A program made the position numbers and the translations under genes. From the NCBI RefSeq assembly GCF_041146395.1, contig NW_027182957.1:235001-299000 (forward strand): a DNA stretch of 64,000 nt. Reading direction: 5' to 3'. The DNA is from Eulemur rufifrons. Its lineage: Eukaryota > Chordata > Mammalia > Primates > Lemuridae. Under the pieces are notes generated by a model. The model did not search any database and had not been told where the DNA came from. It was given only the letters and a program-made list of their open reading frames with translations. This document shows, one piece after another, positions 41,951-55,072 of the stretch (positions within the stretch are counted from its first letter, which is position 1; the number at the start of each line of letters is the position of its first letter).

Positions 41951-43827
41951 AGACTTCTTGCTTTCTTAGAGTTTAGAAAGCCTCCAATCCTCCCATGCCA
42001 TGCGTGAAAGGAGGCTCTACCACTGTGTCCTGCATGAAACCCACGGGCCCATACCCAGAGTATGATAGAGTGGGTTCCCGGGTACAATCCCAGCCCCCTA
42101 AACTCCCCCCGCCCGCCTAATGCAGACAGGGCCCGTGCGCTAAGCATAAACAATACCTTTAACAGATAACCCTAACCCTGAACATAACACCGAACCCTGT
42201 TCCTATTTCTCCCCTTAACATGTAAACCTCACCGTGCGCCTAACTTTAACCTCTTATCCTAACGTTAATGCATAACCCATTTCCTGAGAACAACCCCTAT
42301 CCCATAATTCTAACCCTATCTCCTAGTCATCACTGTGACACCTAATCCCTAACCCTAATTCTAAACCGCTAACCCTAACCGTAACCCTACCTACAACCCT
42401 AACACTGACAGTAACCCTTACTTCTAACCCCAACGCTATGCCTAACAAAAACCCTAACCCTTGACCCTAACCCTTCACCCTAACCCCTAAGCCTTACCCT
42501 AACCCTTAACCCTAATCCTAATCCTAACGATTAAATCTAACCCTAGCTCTTAAAGCAAACCCTAAACCTTACCCTCACGACTAGACCTAACCCTGACACT
42601 AACCTAACACCTAACCCTAACCAGAACCCCTAAAGCTAACCCTGAACCCTATCCCTAACCCTAGCAGTAAACTTTAACCCTAAACCTAAGCCCAACCCGT
42701 AACCCTAATCCTATCCTTTTATCCTAAAACTAACCCCTAAACCTAACCCATATACCTCACCCTAACTCTAACCCCAATCCTAATTCTAACCATACCCCTT
42801 CATAAAACACTAACTCCTAACCGCTAACCCTAACACTAACCAAAAACCATAATCACTAATCCCTAACCTTAACGCTTAACTTTTACCCTAACCGTTAACC
42901 CTCACCCTGAATCTTAACACTCACCCTAAACTTAACCTTTAACTCTAAGCCTAACCCTTAACCCTACAGTAAAGAAGACCCTTAATGCTAATGTGTTCCT
43001 TATCCCTAACCCTAACACTACAGCTAAAAATAACCCTAACCTTGGATCCTTAAACCTAACCCCTAACACTTACTTTAACCCCAAACCCTAACCCTAATCC
43101 TAAGCATTAAACCTAACCCTATCTCTTAACCCTAACGCTAGCCCTTACCCTAACGCCTAGATCTAACCCTAAATCTAACCTACCACCTAATCCTAACCTT
43201 AAGCCCTAATGCTAACATTAACCCTGAACCCTAAACCTACCCGTAACCCTTAACACTAACCCTATCCGTGAACCTAAACCCTGAACCTAAGCATTACCGG
43301 CACCCAAGCATTTAACCCTGATTCTAACCCTAATCCTTAATGCTAACCTTAACACTAAACCCTAACCCTAAGCCCAACACTTAACCCTAATCCTATCCCT
43401 TAACCCTAACCCTAACCCTAACCCTAATGCTAACCCCTAAACGTAACCCTAACCATGACCAGTAAACCTAACCCTAACCTCTAAAACAAACCATAGCACA
43501 TAACTCTAAACCTAAAACTAACCCTAACACTAACCCTAAACCCAAACTCTTAACCTTAACCCTAAGCGTTAACTCTCACACTAACCTTTAATCCTAACCC
43601 TAATCCTAATCTTCAACCCTAAACCTAACACTTAACCCTAACCGTGTACCAAACCCTAACCCCTCATCTTAACCCTAACCGTAAACCTCAACCCTAAACC
43701 AAAGTGTAACAGTTAAACCTAAGAGTAACCTTTAACCCTAACCCTAATCCCTAACCCTAAGCCCTCACCCTAACACTAAACTTCATCCTTAACCCTAACC
43801 AGAATCCTAAGCCTAAATCTAATTCTC
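41951..43827 (+). repeat. Monomer M23 (1877 bp), near-identical to M22
   Basis: It repeats the M22 variant set (gtgttcc at 42993-42999). One visible difference is gctaacattaaccc near 43212, against gctaacactaaccc in M22. It is the right-hand copy of a recent tandem duplication. Confidence 0.96.
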
Positions 43828-45709
43828 AGACTTCTTGCTTTCTTAGAGTTTAGAAAGACTGCAATCCTCCCATGCCATGCATGAAAGGAGGCTCTACCAC
43901 TGTGTCCTGCATGAAACCCACGGGCCCATACCCAGAGTATGATAGAGTGGGTTCCCGGGTACAATCCCAGCCCCCTAAACTCCCCCCGTCCGCCTAATGC
44001 AGACAGGGCCCGTGCGCTAAGCCTAAACAATACCTTTAACAGATAACCCTAACCCTGAACATAACACCCAACCCTGTTCCTATTTCTCCCCTTAACATGT
44101 AAACCTCACCGTGCGCCTAACTTTAACCTCTTATCCTAACGTTAATGCATAACCCATTTCCTGAGAACAACCCCTATCCCATAATTCTAACCCTATCTCC
44201 TAGTCATCACTGTGACACCTAATCCCTAACCCTAATTCTAAACCGCTAACCCTAACCGTAACCCTACCTACAACCCTAACACTGACAGTAACCCTTACTT
44301 CTAACCCCAACGCTATGCCTAACAAAAACCCTAACCCTTGACCCTAACCCTTCACCCTAACCCCTAAGCCTTACCCTAACACTTAACCCTAATCCTAATC
44401 CTAACCATTAAACCTAACCCTAGCTCTTAAAGCTAACCCTAAACCTTACCCTCACGACTAGACCTAACCCTGACACTAACCTAACACCTAACCCTAACCA
44501 GAACCCCTAAAGCTAACCCTGAACCCTATCCCTAACCCTAGCAGTAAACTTTAACACTAAACCTAAGCCCAACCCGTAACCCTAATCCTATCCTTTTACC
44601 CTAAAACTAACCCCTAAACCTAACCCCTATACCTCACCCTAACTCTAAACCCAATCCTAATTCTAACCATACCCCTTCATAAAACACTAACTCCTAACCG
44701 CTAACCCTAACACTAACCAAAAACCCTAATCACTAATCCCTAACCCTAACGCTTAACCTTTACCCTAACCGTTAACCCTCACCCTAAATCTTAACCCTGA
44801 CCCTAACCTTAACCTTTAACTCCAAGCCTAACCCTTAACCCTACAGTAAGGAAGACCCTTAATGCTAATGGGATCCCTTGTCCCTAACCCTAACACTACA
44901 GCTAAAAATAACCCTAACCTTGGATCCTTAAACCTAACCCTAACACTTACTTTAACCCCAAACCCTAACCCTAATCCTAAGCATTAAACCTAACCCTATC
45001 TCTTAACCCGAACGCTAGCCCTTACCCTAACGCCTAGATCTAACCCTAAATCTAACCTACCGCCTAATCCTAACCTTAAGCCCTAATGCTCACACTAACC
45101 CTGAACCCTAAACCTACCCGTAACCCTTAACACTAACCCTATCCGTGAACCTAAACCCTGACCCTAACCATTACCCGCACCCAAGCATTTAACCCTGACC
45201 CTAACCCTAATCCTTAATGCTAACCTTAACACTAAACCCTAACCCTAAGCCCAACACTTAACCCTAATCCTATCCCTTAACCCTAACCCTACCCTAACCC
45301 TAATGCTAACCCCTAAACGTAACCCTAACCGTGACCAGTAAACCTAACCCTAACCTTTAACAAAAACCATAGCACATAACTCTAACCCTAAAACTAACCC
45401 TAACCCTAACCCTAACCCTAATCCCTAACTCTTAAACTTAACCCTAAGCGTTATCTCTTACCCTAACATTTAATCCTAACCCTAATCCTAATCTTCAACC
45501 CTAAACCTAACACTTAACCCTAACCGTGTACCAAACCCTAACCCCTCATCTTAACCCTAACCGTAAACCTCAACCCTAAACCAAAGTGTAACCGTTAAAC
45601 CTAAGAGTAACCTTTAACCCTAACCCTAATCCCTAACCCTAAGCCCTCACCCTAACACTAAACTTCATCCTTAACCCTAACCAGAATCCTAACCCTAAAT
45701 CTAATTCTC
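43828..45709 (+). repeat. Monomer M24 (1882 bp)
   Basis: The core has aaagactgcaatcc, ccccgtccgcc and aagcctaaac. Tract A has tttaactccaagcc as in M12. A 1-bp loss occurs in aacctaaccctaacactt near 44935. The GGATCC block ends cccttgtccc. Confidence 0.95.
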
Positions 45710-47587
45710 AGACTTCTTGCTTTCTTAGAGTTTAGAATGCCTGCAATCCTCCCGTGCCATGCATGAAAGGAGGCTCTACCACTGTGTCCTGCATGAAACC
45801 CACGGGCCCATACCCAGAGTATGATAGAGTGGGTTCCCGGGTACAATCCCAGCCCCCTAAACTACCCCCTCCCGCCTAATGTAGACAGGGCCCGTGCGCT
45901 AAGCATAAACAATACCTTTAACAGATAACCCTAACCCTGAACATAACATTCAACCCTGTTCCTATTTCTCCCCTTAACACGTAAACCTCACCGTGCGCCT
46001 AACTTTAACCTCTTATCCTAACGTTAATGCATAACCCATTTCCTGAGAACAACCCCTATCCCATAATTCTAACCCTATCTCCTAGTCATCACTGTGACAC
46101 CTAATCCCTAACCCTAATTCTAAACCGCTAACCCTAACCGTACCCCTACCTACAACCCTAACACTGACAGTAACCCTTACTTCTAACCCCAACGCTATGC
46201 CTAACAAAAACCCTAACCCTTGACCCTAACCCTTCACCCTAACCCCTAAGCCTTACCCTAACCCTTAACCCTAATCCTAATCCTAACCATTAAACCTAAC
46301 CCTAGCTCTTAAAGCTAACCCTAAACCTTGCCCTCACGACTATACCTAACCCTGACACTAACCTAACATCTAACCCTAACCAGAACCCCTAAAGCTAACC
46401 CTGAACCCTATCCCTAACCCTAGCAGTAAACTTTAACCCTAAACCTAAGCCCAACCCGTAACCCTAATCCTATCCTTTTACCCTAAAACTAACCCCTAAA
46501 CCTAACCCCTATACCTCACCCTAACTCTAACCCCAATCCTAATTCTAACCATACCCCTTCATAAAACACTAACTCCTAACCGCTAACACTAACACTAACC
46601 AAAAACCCTAATCACTAATCCCTAACCCTAACGCTTAACCTTTACCCTGACCGTTAACCATCACCCTAAATCTTAACACTGACCCTAACCTTAACCTTTA
46701 ACTCTAAGCCTAACCCTTAACCCTACAGTAAGGAGGACCCTTAATGCTAATGGGATCCCTTATCCCTAACCCTAACACTACAGCTAAAAATAACCCTAAC
46801 CTTGGATCCTTCAACCTAACCCCTAACACTTACTTTAACCCCAAACCCTAACCCTGATCCTAAGCATTAAACCTAACCCTATCTCTTAACCCTAACGCTA
46901 GCCCTTACCCTAACGCCTAGATCTAACCCTAAATCTAACCTACCGCCTAATCCTAACCTTAAGCCCTAATGCTAACACTAACCCTGAACCCTAAACCTAC
47001 CCGTAACCCTTAACACTAACCCTATCCGTGAACCTTAACCCTGACCCTAACCATTACCCGCACCCAAGCATTTAACCCTGATTCTAACCCTAATCCTTAA
47101 TGATAAACCTAACACTAAACCCTAACCCTAAGCCCAACACTTATCCCTAATCCTATCCCTTAACCCTAACCCTAACCCTAATGCTACAACCTAAACGTAA
47201 CCCTAACCGTGACCAGTAAACCTAACCCTAACCTCTAAGACAAACCATAGCACATAACTCTAACCCTAAAACTAACCCTAACCCTAACCCTAACCCTAAA
47301 CCATAACTCTTAACCTTAACCCTAAGCGTTAACTCTCACGCTAACCTTTAATACTAACCCTAATCCTAATCTTCCACCCTAAACCTAACACTTAACCCTA
47401 ACCCTGTACCAAACCCTAACCCCTCATCTTAACCCTAACCGTAAAGCTCAACCCTAAACCAAAGTGTAACCGTTAAACCTAAGAGTAACCTTTAACCCTA
47501 ACCCTAATCCCTAACCCTAAGCCTTCACCCTAACACTAAACTTCATCCTTAACCCTAACCAGAATCCTAACCCTAAATCTAATTCTC
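45710..47587 (+). repeat. Monomer M25 (1878 bp), near-identical to M33 in its first two thirds
   Basis: The core has tagaatgcctgc, cctcccgtgcc and aaactaccccctcccgcc, which puts a minus-strand TAG at 45862-45864, plus atgtagacag. Tract A has gtacccctacc, gactatacctaacc, cctaacatctaacc and ccctgaccgttaaccatc. All recur in M33. Confidence 0.95.
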
Positions 47588-49148
47588 AGACTTCTTGCTT
47601 TCTTAGAGTTTAGAAAGCCTGCAATCCTCCCATGCCATGCGTCAAAGGAGGCTCTACCACTGTGTCCTGCATGAAACCCACGGGCCCATACCCAGAGTGT
47701 GATAGAGTGGGTTCCTGGGTACAATCCCAGCCCCCTAAACTCCCCCCGCCCGCCTAATCCAAACAGGGCCCGTGCGCTAAGCATAAACAATACCTTTAAC
47801 AGATAAGCCTAAGCCTGAACATAACACCCAACCCTGTTCCTATTTCTCCCCTTAGCACGTAAACCTCACCGTGCGCCTAACTATAACATCTTATCCTAAC
47901 GTTAATGCATAACCCATTTCCTGAGAACAACCCCTATCCCATAATTCTAACCCTATCTCCTAGTCATCACTGTGACACCTAATCCCTAACCCTAATTCTA
48001 AACCGCTAACCCTAACCGTAACCCTACCTACAACCCTAACACTGACAGGAACCCTTACTTCTAACCCCAACGCTATGCCTAACAAAAACCCTAACCCTTG
48101 ACCCTAACCCTTCACCCTAACCCCTAAGCCTTACCCTAACCCTTAACCTTAATCCTAATCCTAATCATTAAACCTAACCCTAGCTCTTAAAGCTTACCCT
48201 AAACCTTACCCTCACGACTAGACCTAACCCTGACACTAACCTAACACCTAACCCTAACCGGAACCCCTAAAGCTAACCCTGAACCCTATCCCTAACCCCA
48301 GCAGTAAACTTTAACCCTAAACCTAAGCCCAACCCGTAACCCTAATCCTATCCTTTTCCCCTAAAAGTAACCCCTAAACCTAATCCCTATATCTCATCCT
48401 AACTCTAACCCCAATCCTAATTCTAACCATACCCCTTCATAAAACACTAACTCCTAACCGCTAACCCTAACACTAACCAAAAACCCTAATCACTAATCCC
48501 TAACCCTAACGCTTAACCTTTACCCTAACCGTTAACCCTCACCCTAAATCTTAACACTGACCCTAACCTTAACCTTTAACTCTAAGCCTAACCCTTAACC
48601 CTACAGTAAGGAAGACCCTTAATGCTAATGGGATCCCTTGTCCCTAACCCTAACACTACAGCTAAAAATAACCCTAACCTTGGATCCTTAAACCTAACCC
48701 CTAACACTTACTTTAACCCCAAACCCTAACCCTAATCCTACGCATTAAATCTAACCCTATCTCTTAACCCTAACGCTAGCCCTTACCCTAACGCCTAGAT
48801 CTAACCCTAAGTCTAACCTACCGCCTAATCCTAACCTTAAGCACTAATGCTAACACTAACCCTGAACCCTAAACCTACCCGTAACCCTTAACGCTAACCC
48901 TATCCGTGAACCTTAACCCTGACCCTAACCATTACCCGCACCCAAGCATTTAACCCTGACCCTAACCCTAATCCTTAATGCTAACCCCAACACTAAACCC
49001 TAACCCTAAGCCCAACACTTAACCCTAATCCTATCCCTTAACCCTAACCCTAACCCTAATGCTACCCCCTAAACGTAACCCTAATCGTGAGCAGTAAACC
49101 TAACCCTAACCTCTAACACAAACCATAGCACATAACTCTAACCCTAAA

Positions 49149-49179
<31 letters not shown>

Positions 49180-49459
49180 TCTTAACCTTATCCCTAAGCG
49201 TTAACTCTCACGCTAACCTTTAATCTTAACCCTAATCCTAATCTTCAACCCTAAACCTAACACATAATCCTAACCGTGTACGAAACCGTAACCCCTCGTC
49301 TTAACCCTAACCGTAAACCTCAACCCTAAACCAAAGTGTAACCGTTAAACCTAAGAGTAACCTTTAACCCTAACCCTATTCCCTAACCCTGAGCCCTCAC
49401 CCTAACACTAAACTTCATCCTTAACCCTAACCTTAATCCTAACCCTAAATCTAATTCTC
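47588..49459 (+). repeat. Monomer M26 (1872 bp), related to M28 and M20
   Basis: The core has gcgtcaaaggag, gagtgtgatag and gttcctgggtac. The flank has agataagcctaagcctg and cttagcacg. M28 shares these. The second half has the tacgcattaaatc and tacgaaaccgtaacc haplotype of M20. Confidence 0.95.
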
Positions 49460-51330
49460 AGACTTCTTGCTTTCTTAGAGTTTAGAAAGCCTGCAATCCT
49501 CCCATGCCATGCGTGAAAGGAGGCTCTACCACTGTGTCCTGCATGAAACCCACGGGCCCATACCCAGAGTATGATAGAGTGGGTTCCCGGGTACAATCCC
49601 AGCCCCCTAAACTCCCCCCGCCCGCTTAATGCAGACAGGGCCCGTGCGCTAAGCCTAAACAATACCTTTAACAGATAACCCTAACCCTGAACATAACACC
49701 GAACCCTGTTCCTATTTCTCCCCTTAACATGTAAACCTCACCGTGCGCCTAACTTTAACCTCTTATCCTAACGTTAATGCATAACCCATTTCCGGAGAAC
49801 AACCCCTATCCCATAATTCTAACCCTATCTCCTAGTCATCACTGTGACACCTAATCCCTAACCCTAATTCTAAACCGCTAACCCTAACCGTAACCCTACC
49901 TACAACCCTAACACTGACAGTAACCCTTACTTCTAACCCCAACGCTATGCCTAACAAAAACCCTAACCCTTGACCCTAACCCTTCACCCTAACCCCTAAG
50001 CCTTACCCTAACCCTTAACCCTAATCCTAATCCTAACCATTAAACCTAACCCTAGCTCTTAAAGCTAACCCTAAACCTTACCCTCACGACTAGACCTAAC
50101 CCTGACACTAACCTAACACCTAACCCTAACCAGAACCCCTAAAGCTAACCCTGAACCCTATCCCTAACCCTAGCAGTAAACTTTAACCCTAAACCTAAGC
50201 CCAACTCGTAACCCTAATCCTATCCTTTTATCCTAAAACTAACCCCTAAACCTAACCCCTATACCTCACCCTAACTCTAACCCCAATCCTAATTCTAACC
50301 ATACCCCTTCATAAAACACTAACTCCTAACCGCTAACCCTAACACTAACCAAAAACCATAATCACTAATCCCTAACCTTAACGCTTAACTTTTACCCTAA
50401 CCGTTAACCCTCACCCTGAATCTTAACACTCACCCTAAACTTAACCTTTAACTCTAAGCCTAACCCTTAACCCTACAGTAAAGAAGACCCTTAATGCTAA
50501 TGTGTTCCTTATCCCTAACCCTAACACTACAGCTAAAAATAACCCTAACCTTGGATCCTTAAACCTAACCCCTAACACTTACTTTAACCCCAAACCCTAA
50601 CCCTAATCCTAAGCATTAAACCTAACCCTATCTCTTAACCCTAACGCTAGCCCTTACCCTAACGCCTAGATCTAACCCTAAATCTAACCTACCACCTAAT
50701 CCTAACCTTAAGCCCTAATGCTAACACTAACCCTGAACCCTAAACCTACCCGTAACCCTTAACACTAACCCTATCCGTGAACCTAAACCCTGACCCTAAG
50801 CATTACCCGCACCCAAGCATTTAACCCTGATTCTAACCCTAATCCTTAATGCTAACCTTAACACTAAACCCTAACCCTAAGCCCAACACTTAACCCTAAT
50901 CCTATCCCTTAACCCTAACCCTAACCCTAATGCTAACCCCTAAACGTAACCCTAACCATGACCAGTAAACCTAACCCTAACCTCTAAAACAAACCATAGC
51001 ACATAACTCTAAACCTAAAACTAACCCTAACACTAACCCTAAACCCAAACTCTTAACCTTAACCCTAAGCGTTAACTCTCACACTAACCTTTAATCCTAA
51101 CCCTAATCCTAATCTTCAACCCTAAACCTAACACTTAACCCTAACCGTGTACCAAACCCTAACCCCTCATCTTAACCCTAACCGTAAACCTCAACCCTAA
51201 ACCAAAGTGTAACCGTTAAACCTAAGAGTAACCTTTAACCCTAACCCTAATCCCTAACCCTAAGCCTTCACCCTAACACTAAACTTCATCCTTAACACTA
51301 ACCAGAATCCTAACCCTAAATCTAATTCTC
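49460..51330 (+). repeat. Monomer M27 (1871 bp), related to M22/M23
   Basis: The core has cgcttaatgcag and aagcctaaac. From tract A on it has aaccataatcac, aaagaagaccc with gtgttcc (50502-50508), ctaccacctaatcc and aaccatgaccag, as in M22 and M23. Confidence 0.95.
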
Positions 51331-52890
51331 AGACTTCTTGCTTTCTTAGAGTTTAGAAAGCCTGCAATCCTCCCATGCCATGCGTCAAAGGAGGCTCTAC
51401 CACTGTGTCCTGCATGAAACCCACGGGCCCATACCCAGAGTGTGATAGAGTGGGTTCCTGGGTACAATCCCAGCCCCCTAAACTCCCCCTCCCGCCTAAT
51501 GCAGACAGGGCCCGTGCGCTAAGCATAAACAATACCTTTAACAGATAAGCCTAAGCCTGAACATAACACCCAACCCTGTTCCTATTTCTCCCCTTAGCAC
51601 GTAAACCTCACCGTGCGCCTAACTATAACATCTTATCCTAACGTTAATGCATAACCCATTTCCTGAGAACAACCCCTATCCCATAATTCTAACCCTATCT
51701 CCTAGTCATCACTGTGACACCTAATCCCTAACCCTAATTCTAAACCGCTAACCCTAACCGTAACCCTACCTACAACCCTAACACTGACAGTAACCCTTAC
51801 TTCTAACCCCAACGCTATGCCTAACAAAAACCCTAACCCTTGACCCTAACCCTTCACACTAACCCCTAAGCCTTACCCTAACCCTTAACCCTAATCCTAA
51901 TCCTAATCATTAAACCTAACCCTAGCTCTTAAAGCTAACCCTAAACCTTACCCTCACGACTAGACCTAACCCTGACACTAACCTAACACCTAACCCTAAC
52001 CGGAACCCCTAAAGCTAACCCTGAACCCTATCCCTAACCCCAGCAGTAAACTTTAACCCTAAACCTAAGCCCAACCCGTAACCCTAATCCTATCCTTTTA
52101 CCCTAAAACTAACCCCTAAACCTAACCCCTATACCTCACCCTAACTCTAACCCCAATCCTAATTCTAACCATACCCCTTCATAAAACACTAACTCCTAAC
52201 CGCTAACCCTAACACTAACCAAAAACCCTAATCACTAATCCCTAACCCTAACGCTTAACCTTTACCCTAACCGTTAACCCTCACCCTAAATCTTAACACT
52301 GACCCTAACCTTAACCTTTAACTCTAAGCCTAACCCTTAACCCTACAGTAAGGAAGACCCTTAATGCTAATGGGATCCCTTGTCCCTAACCCTAACACTA
52401 CAGCTAAAAATAACCCTAACCTTGGATCCTTAAACCTAACCCCTAACACTTACTTTAACCCCAAACCCTAACCCTAATCCTACGCATTAAACCTAACCCT
52501 ATCTCTTAACCCTAACGCTAGCCCTTACCCTAACGCCTAGATCTAACCCTAAGTCTAACCTACCGCCTAATCCTAACCTTAAGCACTAATGCTAACACTA
52601 ACCCTGAACCCTAAACCTACCCGTAACCCTTAACGCTAACCCTATCCATGAACCTTAACCCTGACCCTAACCATTACCCGCACCCAAGCATTTAACCCTG
52701 ACCCTAACCCTAATCCTTAATGCTAACCCCAACACTAAACCCTAACCCTAAGCCCAACACTTAACCCTAATCCTATCCCTTAACCCTAACCCTAACCCTA
52801 ATGCTACCCCCTAAACGTAACCCTAATCGTGAGCAGTAAACCTAACCCTAACCTCTAACACAAACCATAGCACATAACTCTAACCCTAAA

Positions 52891-52921
<31 letters not shown>

Positions 52922-53201
52922 TCTTAACCTTAACCCTAAGCGTTAACTCTCACGCTAACCTTTAATCTTAACCCTAATCCTAATCTTCAACCCTAAACCT
53001 AACACATAATCCTAACCGTGTACGAAACCGTAACCCCTCGTCTTAACCCTAACCGTAAACCTCAACCCTAAACCAAAGTGTAACCGTTAAACCTAAGAGT
53101 AACCTTTAACCCTAACCCTATTCCCTAACCCTGAGCCCTCACCCTAACACTAAACTTCATCCTTAACCCTAACCTTAATACTAACCCTAAATCTAATTCT
53201 C
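51331..53201 (+). repeat. Monomer M28 (1871 bp), related to M26 and M20
   Basis: The core has gcgtcaaaggag and gagtgtgatag as in M26. A 1-bp loss in the C run (aaactccccctcccgcc) breaks the minus-strand frame. The second half matches M26 and M20 (ccctaagtctaacc, tacgaaaccgtaacccctcg). Confidence 0.95.
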
Positions 53202-55072
53202 AGACTTCTTGCTTTCTTAAAGTTTAGAAAGCCTGCAATCCTCCCATGCCATGCGTGAAAAGAGGCTCTACCACTGTGTCCTGCATGAAACCCACGGGCC
53301 CATACCCAGAGTATGATAGAGTGGGTTCCCGGGTACAATCCCAGGCCCCTAAACTCCCCCCGCCCGCCTAATGCAGACAGGGCCCGTGCGCTAAGCATAA
53401 ACAATACCTTTAACAGATAACCCTAACCCTGAACATAACACCCAACCCTGTTCCTATTTCTCCCCTTAACACGTAAACATCACCGTGCGCCTAACTTTAT
53501 CCTCTTATCCTAACGTTAATGCATAACCCATTTCCTGAGAACAACCCCTATCCCATAATTCTAACCCTATCTCCTAGTCATCACTGTGACACCTAATCCC
53601 TAACCCTAATTCTAAACCGCTAACCCTAACCATAACCCTACCTACAACCCTAACACTGACAGTAACCCTTACTTCTAACCCCAACGCTATGCCTAACAAA
53701 AACCCTAACCCTTGACCCTAACCCTTCACCCTAACCCCTAAGCCTTACCCTAACCCTTAACCCTAATCCTAATCCTAACCATTAAACCTAACCCTAGCTC
53801 TTAAAGCTAACCCTAAACCTTACCCTCACGACTAGACCTAACCCTGACACTAACCTAACACTTAACCCTAACCGGAACCCCTAAAGCTAACCCTGAACCC
53901 TATCCCTAACCCCAGCAGTAAACTTTAGCCCTAAACCTAAGCCCAACCCGTAACCCTAATCCTATCCTTTTACCCTAAAAGTAACCCCTAAACCTAATCC
54001 CTATACCTCACCCTAACTCTAATCCCAATCCTAATTCTAACCATACCCCTTCATAAAACACTAACTCCTAACCGCTAACCCTAACACTAACCAAAAACCC
54101 TAATCACTAATCCCTAACCCTAACGCTTAACCTTTACCCTAACCGTTAACCCTCACCCTAAATCTTAACACTGACCCTAACCTTAACCTTAACTCTAAGC
54201 CTAACCCTTAACCCTACAGTAAGGAAGACCCTTAATGCTAATGGGATCCCTTATCCCTAACCCTAACACTACAGCTAAAAATAACCCTAACCTTGGATCC
54301 TTAAACCTAACCCCTAACACTTACATTAACCCCAAACACTAACCCTAATCCTAAGCATTAAACCTAACCCTATCTCTTAACCCTAACGCTAGCCCTTACC
54401 CTAACGCCTAGATCTAACCCTAAATCTAACCTACCGCCTAATCCTAACCTTAAGCCCTAATGCTAACATTAACCCTGAACCCTAAACCTACCCGTAACCC
54501 TTAACACTAACCCTATCCGTGAACCTTAACCCTGACCCTAATCGTTTCCCGCAACCAAGCATTTAACCCTGACCCTAAAGCTAATCCTTAATGCTAACCT
54601 TAACACTAAACCCTAAGCCTAAGCCCAACACTTAACCCTAATCCTTTCCCTTAAACCTAACCCTAACCCTAATGCTAACCCCTAAACGTAACCCTAACCG
54701 TGACCAGTAAACCTAACCCTAACCTCTAACACAAATCATAGCACATAACTCTAACCCTAAAACTAACCTTAACCCTAACCCTAACCCCTAACTCTTAACC
54801 TTAACCCTAAGCGTTAACTCTCACGCTAACCTTTAATCCTAACCCTAATCCTAATCTTCAACCGTAAACCTAACACTTAAGCCTAACCCTGTACCAAACC
54901 CTAACCCCTCATCTTAACCCTAACCGTAAACCACAACCCTAAACCAAAGTTTAACCGTTAAACCTAAGAGTAACCTTTAACCCTAACCTTAATACCTAAC
55001 CCTAAGCCCTCACCCTAACACTAAACTTCATCCTTAACCCTAACCAGAATCCTAACCCTAAATCTAATTCTC
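53202..55072 (+). repeat. Monomer M29 (1871 bp), core related to M21
   Basis: The core has ttcttaaagtttag, gtgaaaagaggc and tcccaggcccct as in M21. Later parts are private: gacccctaatcgtttcccgc-type changes near 54535-54550, cctttcccttaaacc near 54640, and accgtaaacctaacac near 54860. Confidence 0.95.
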
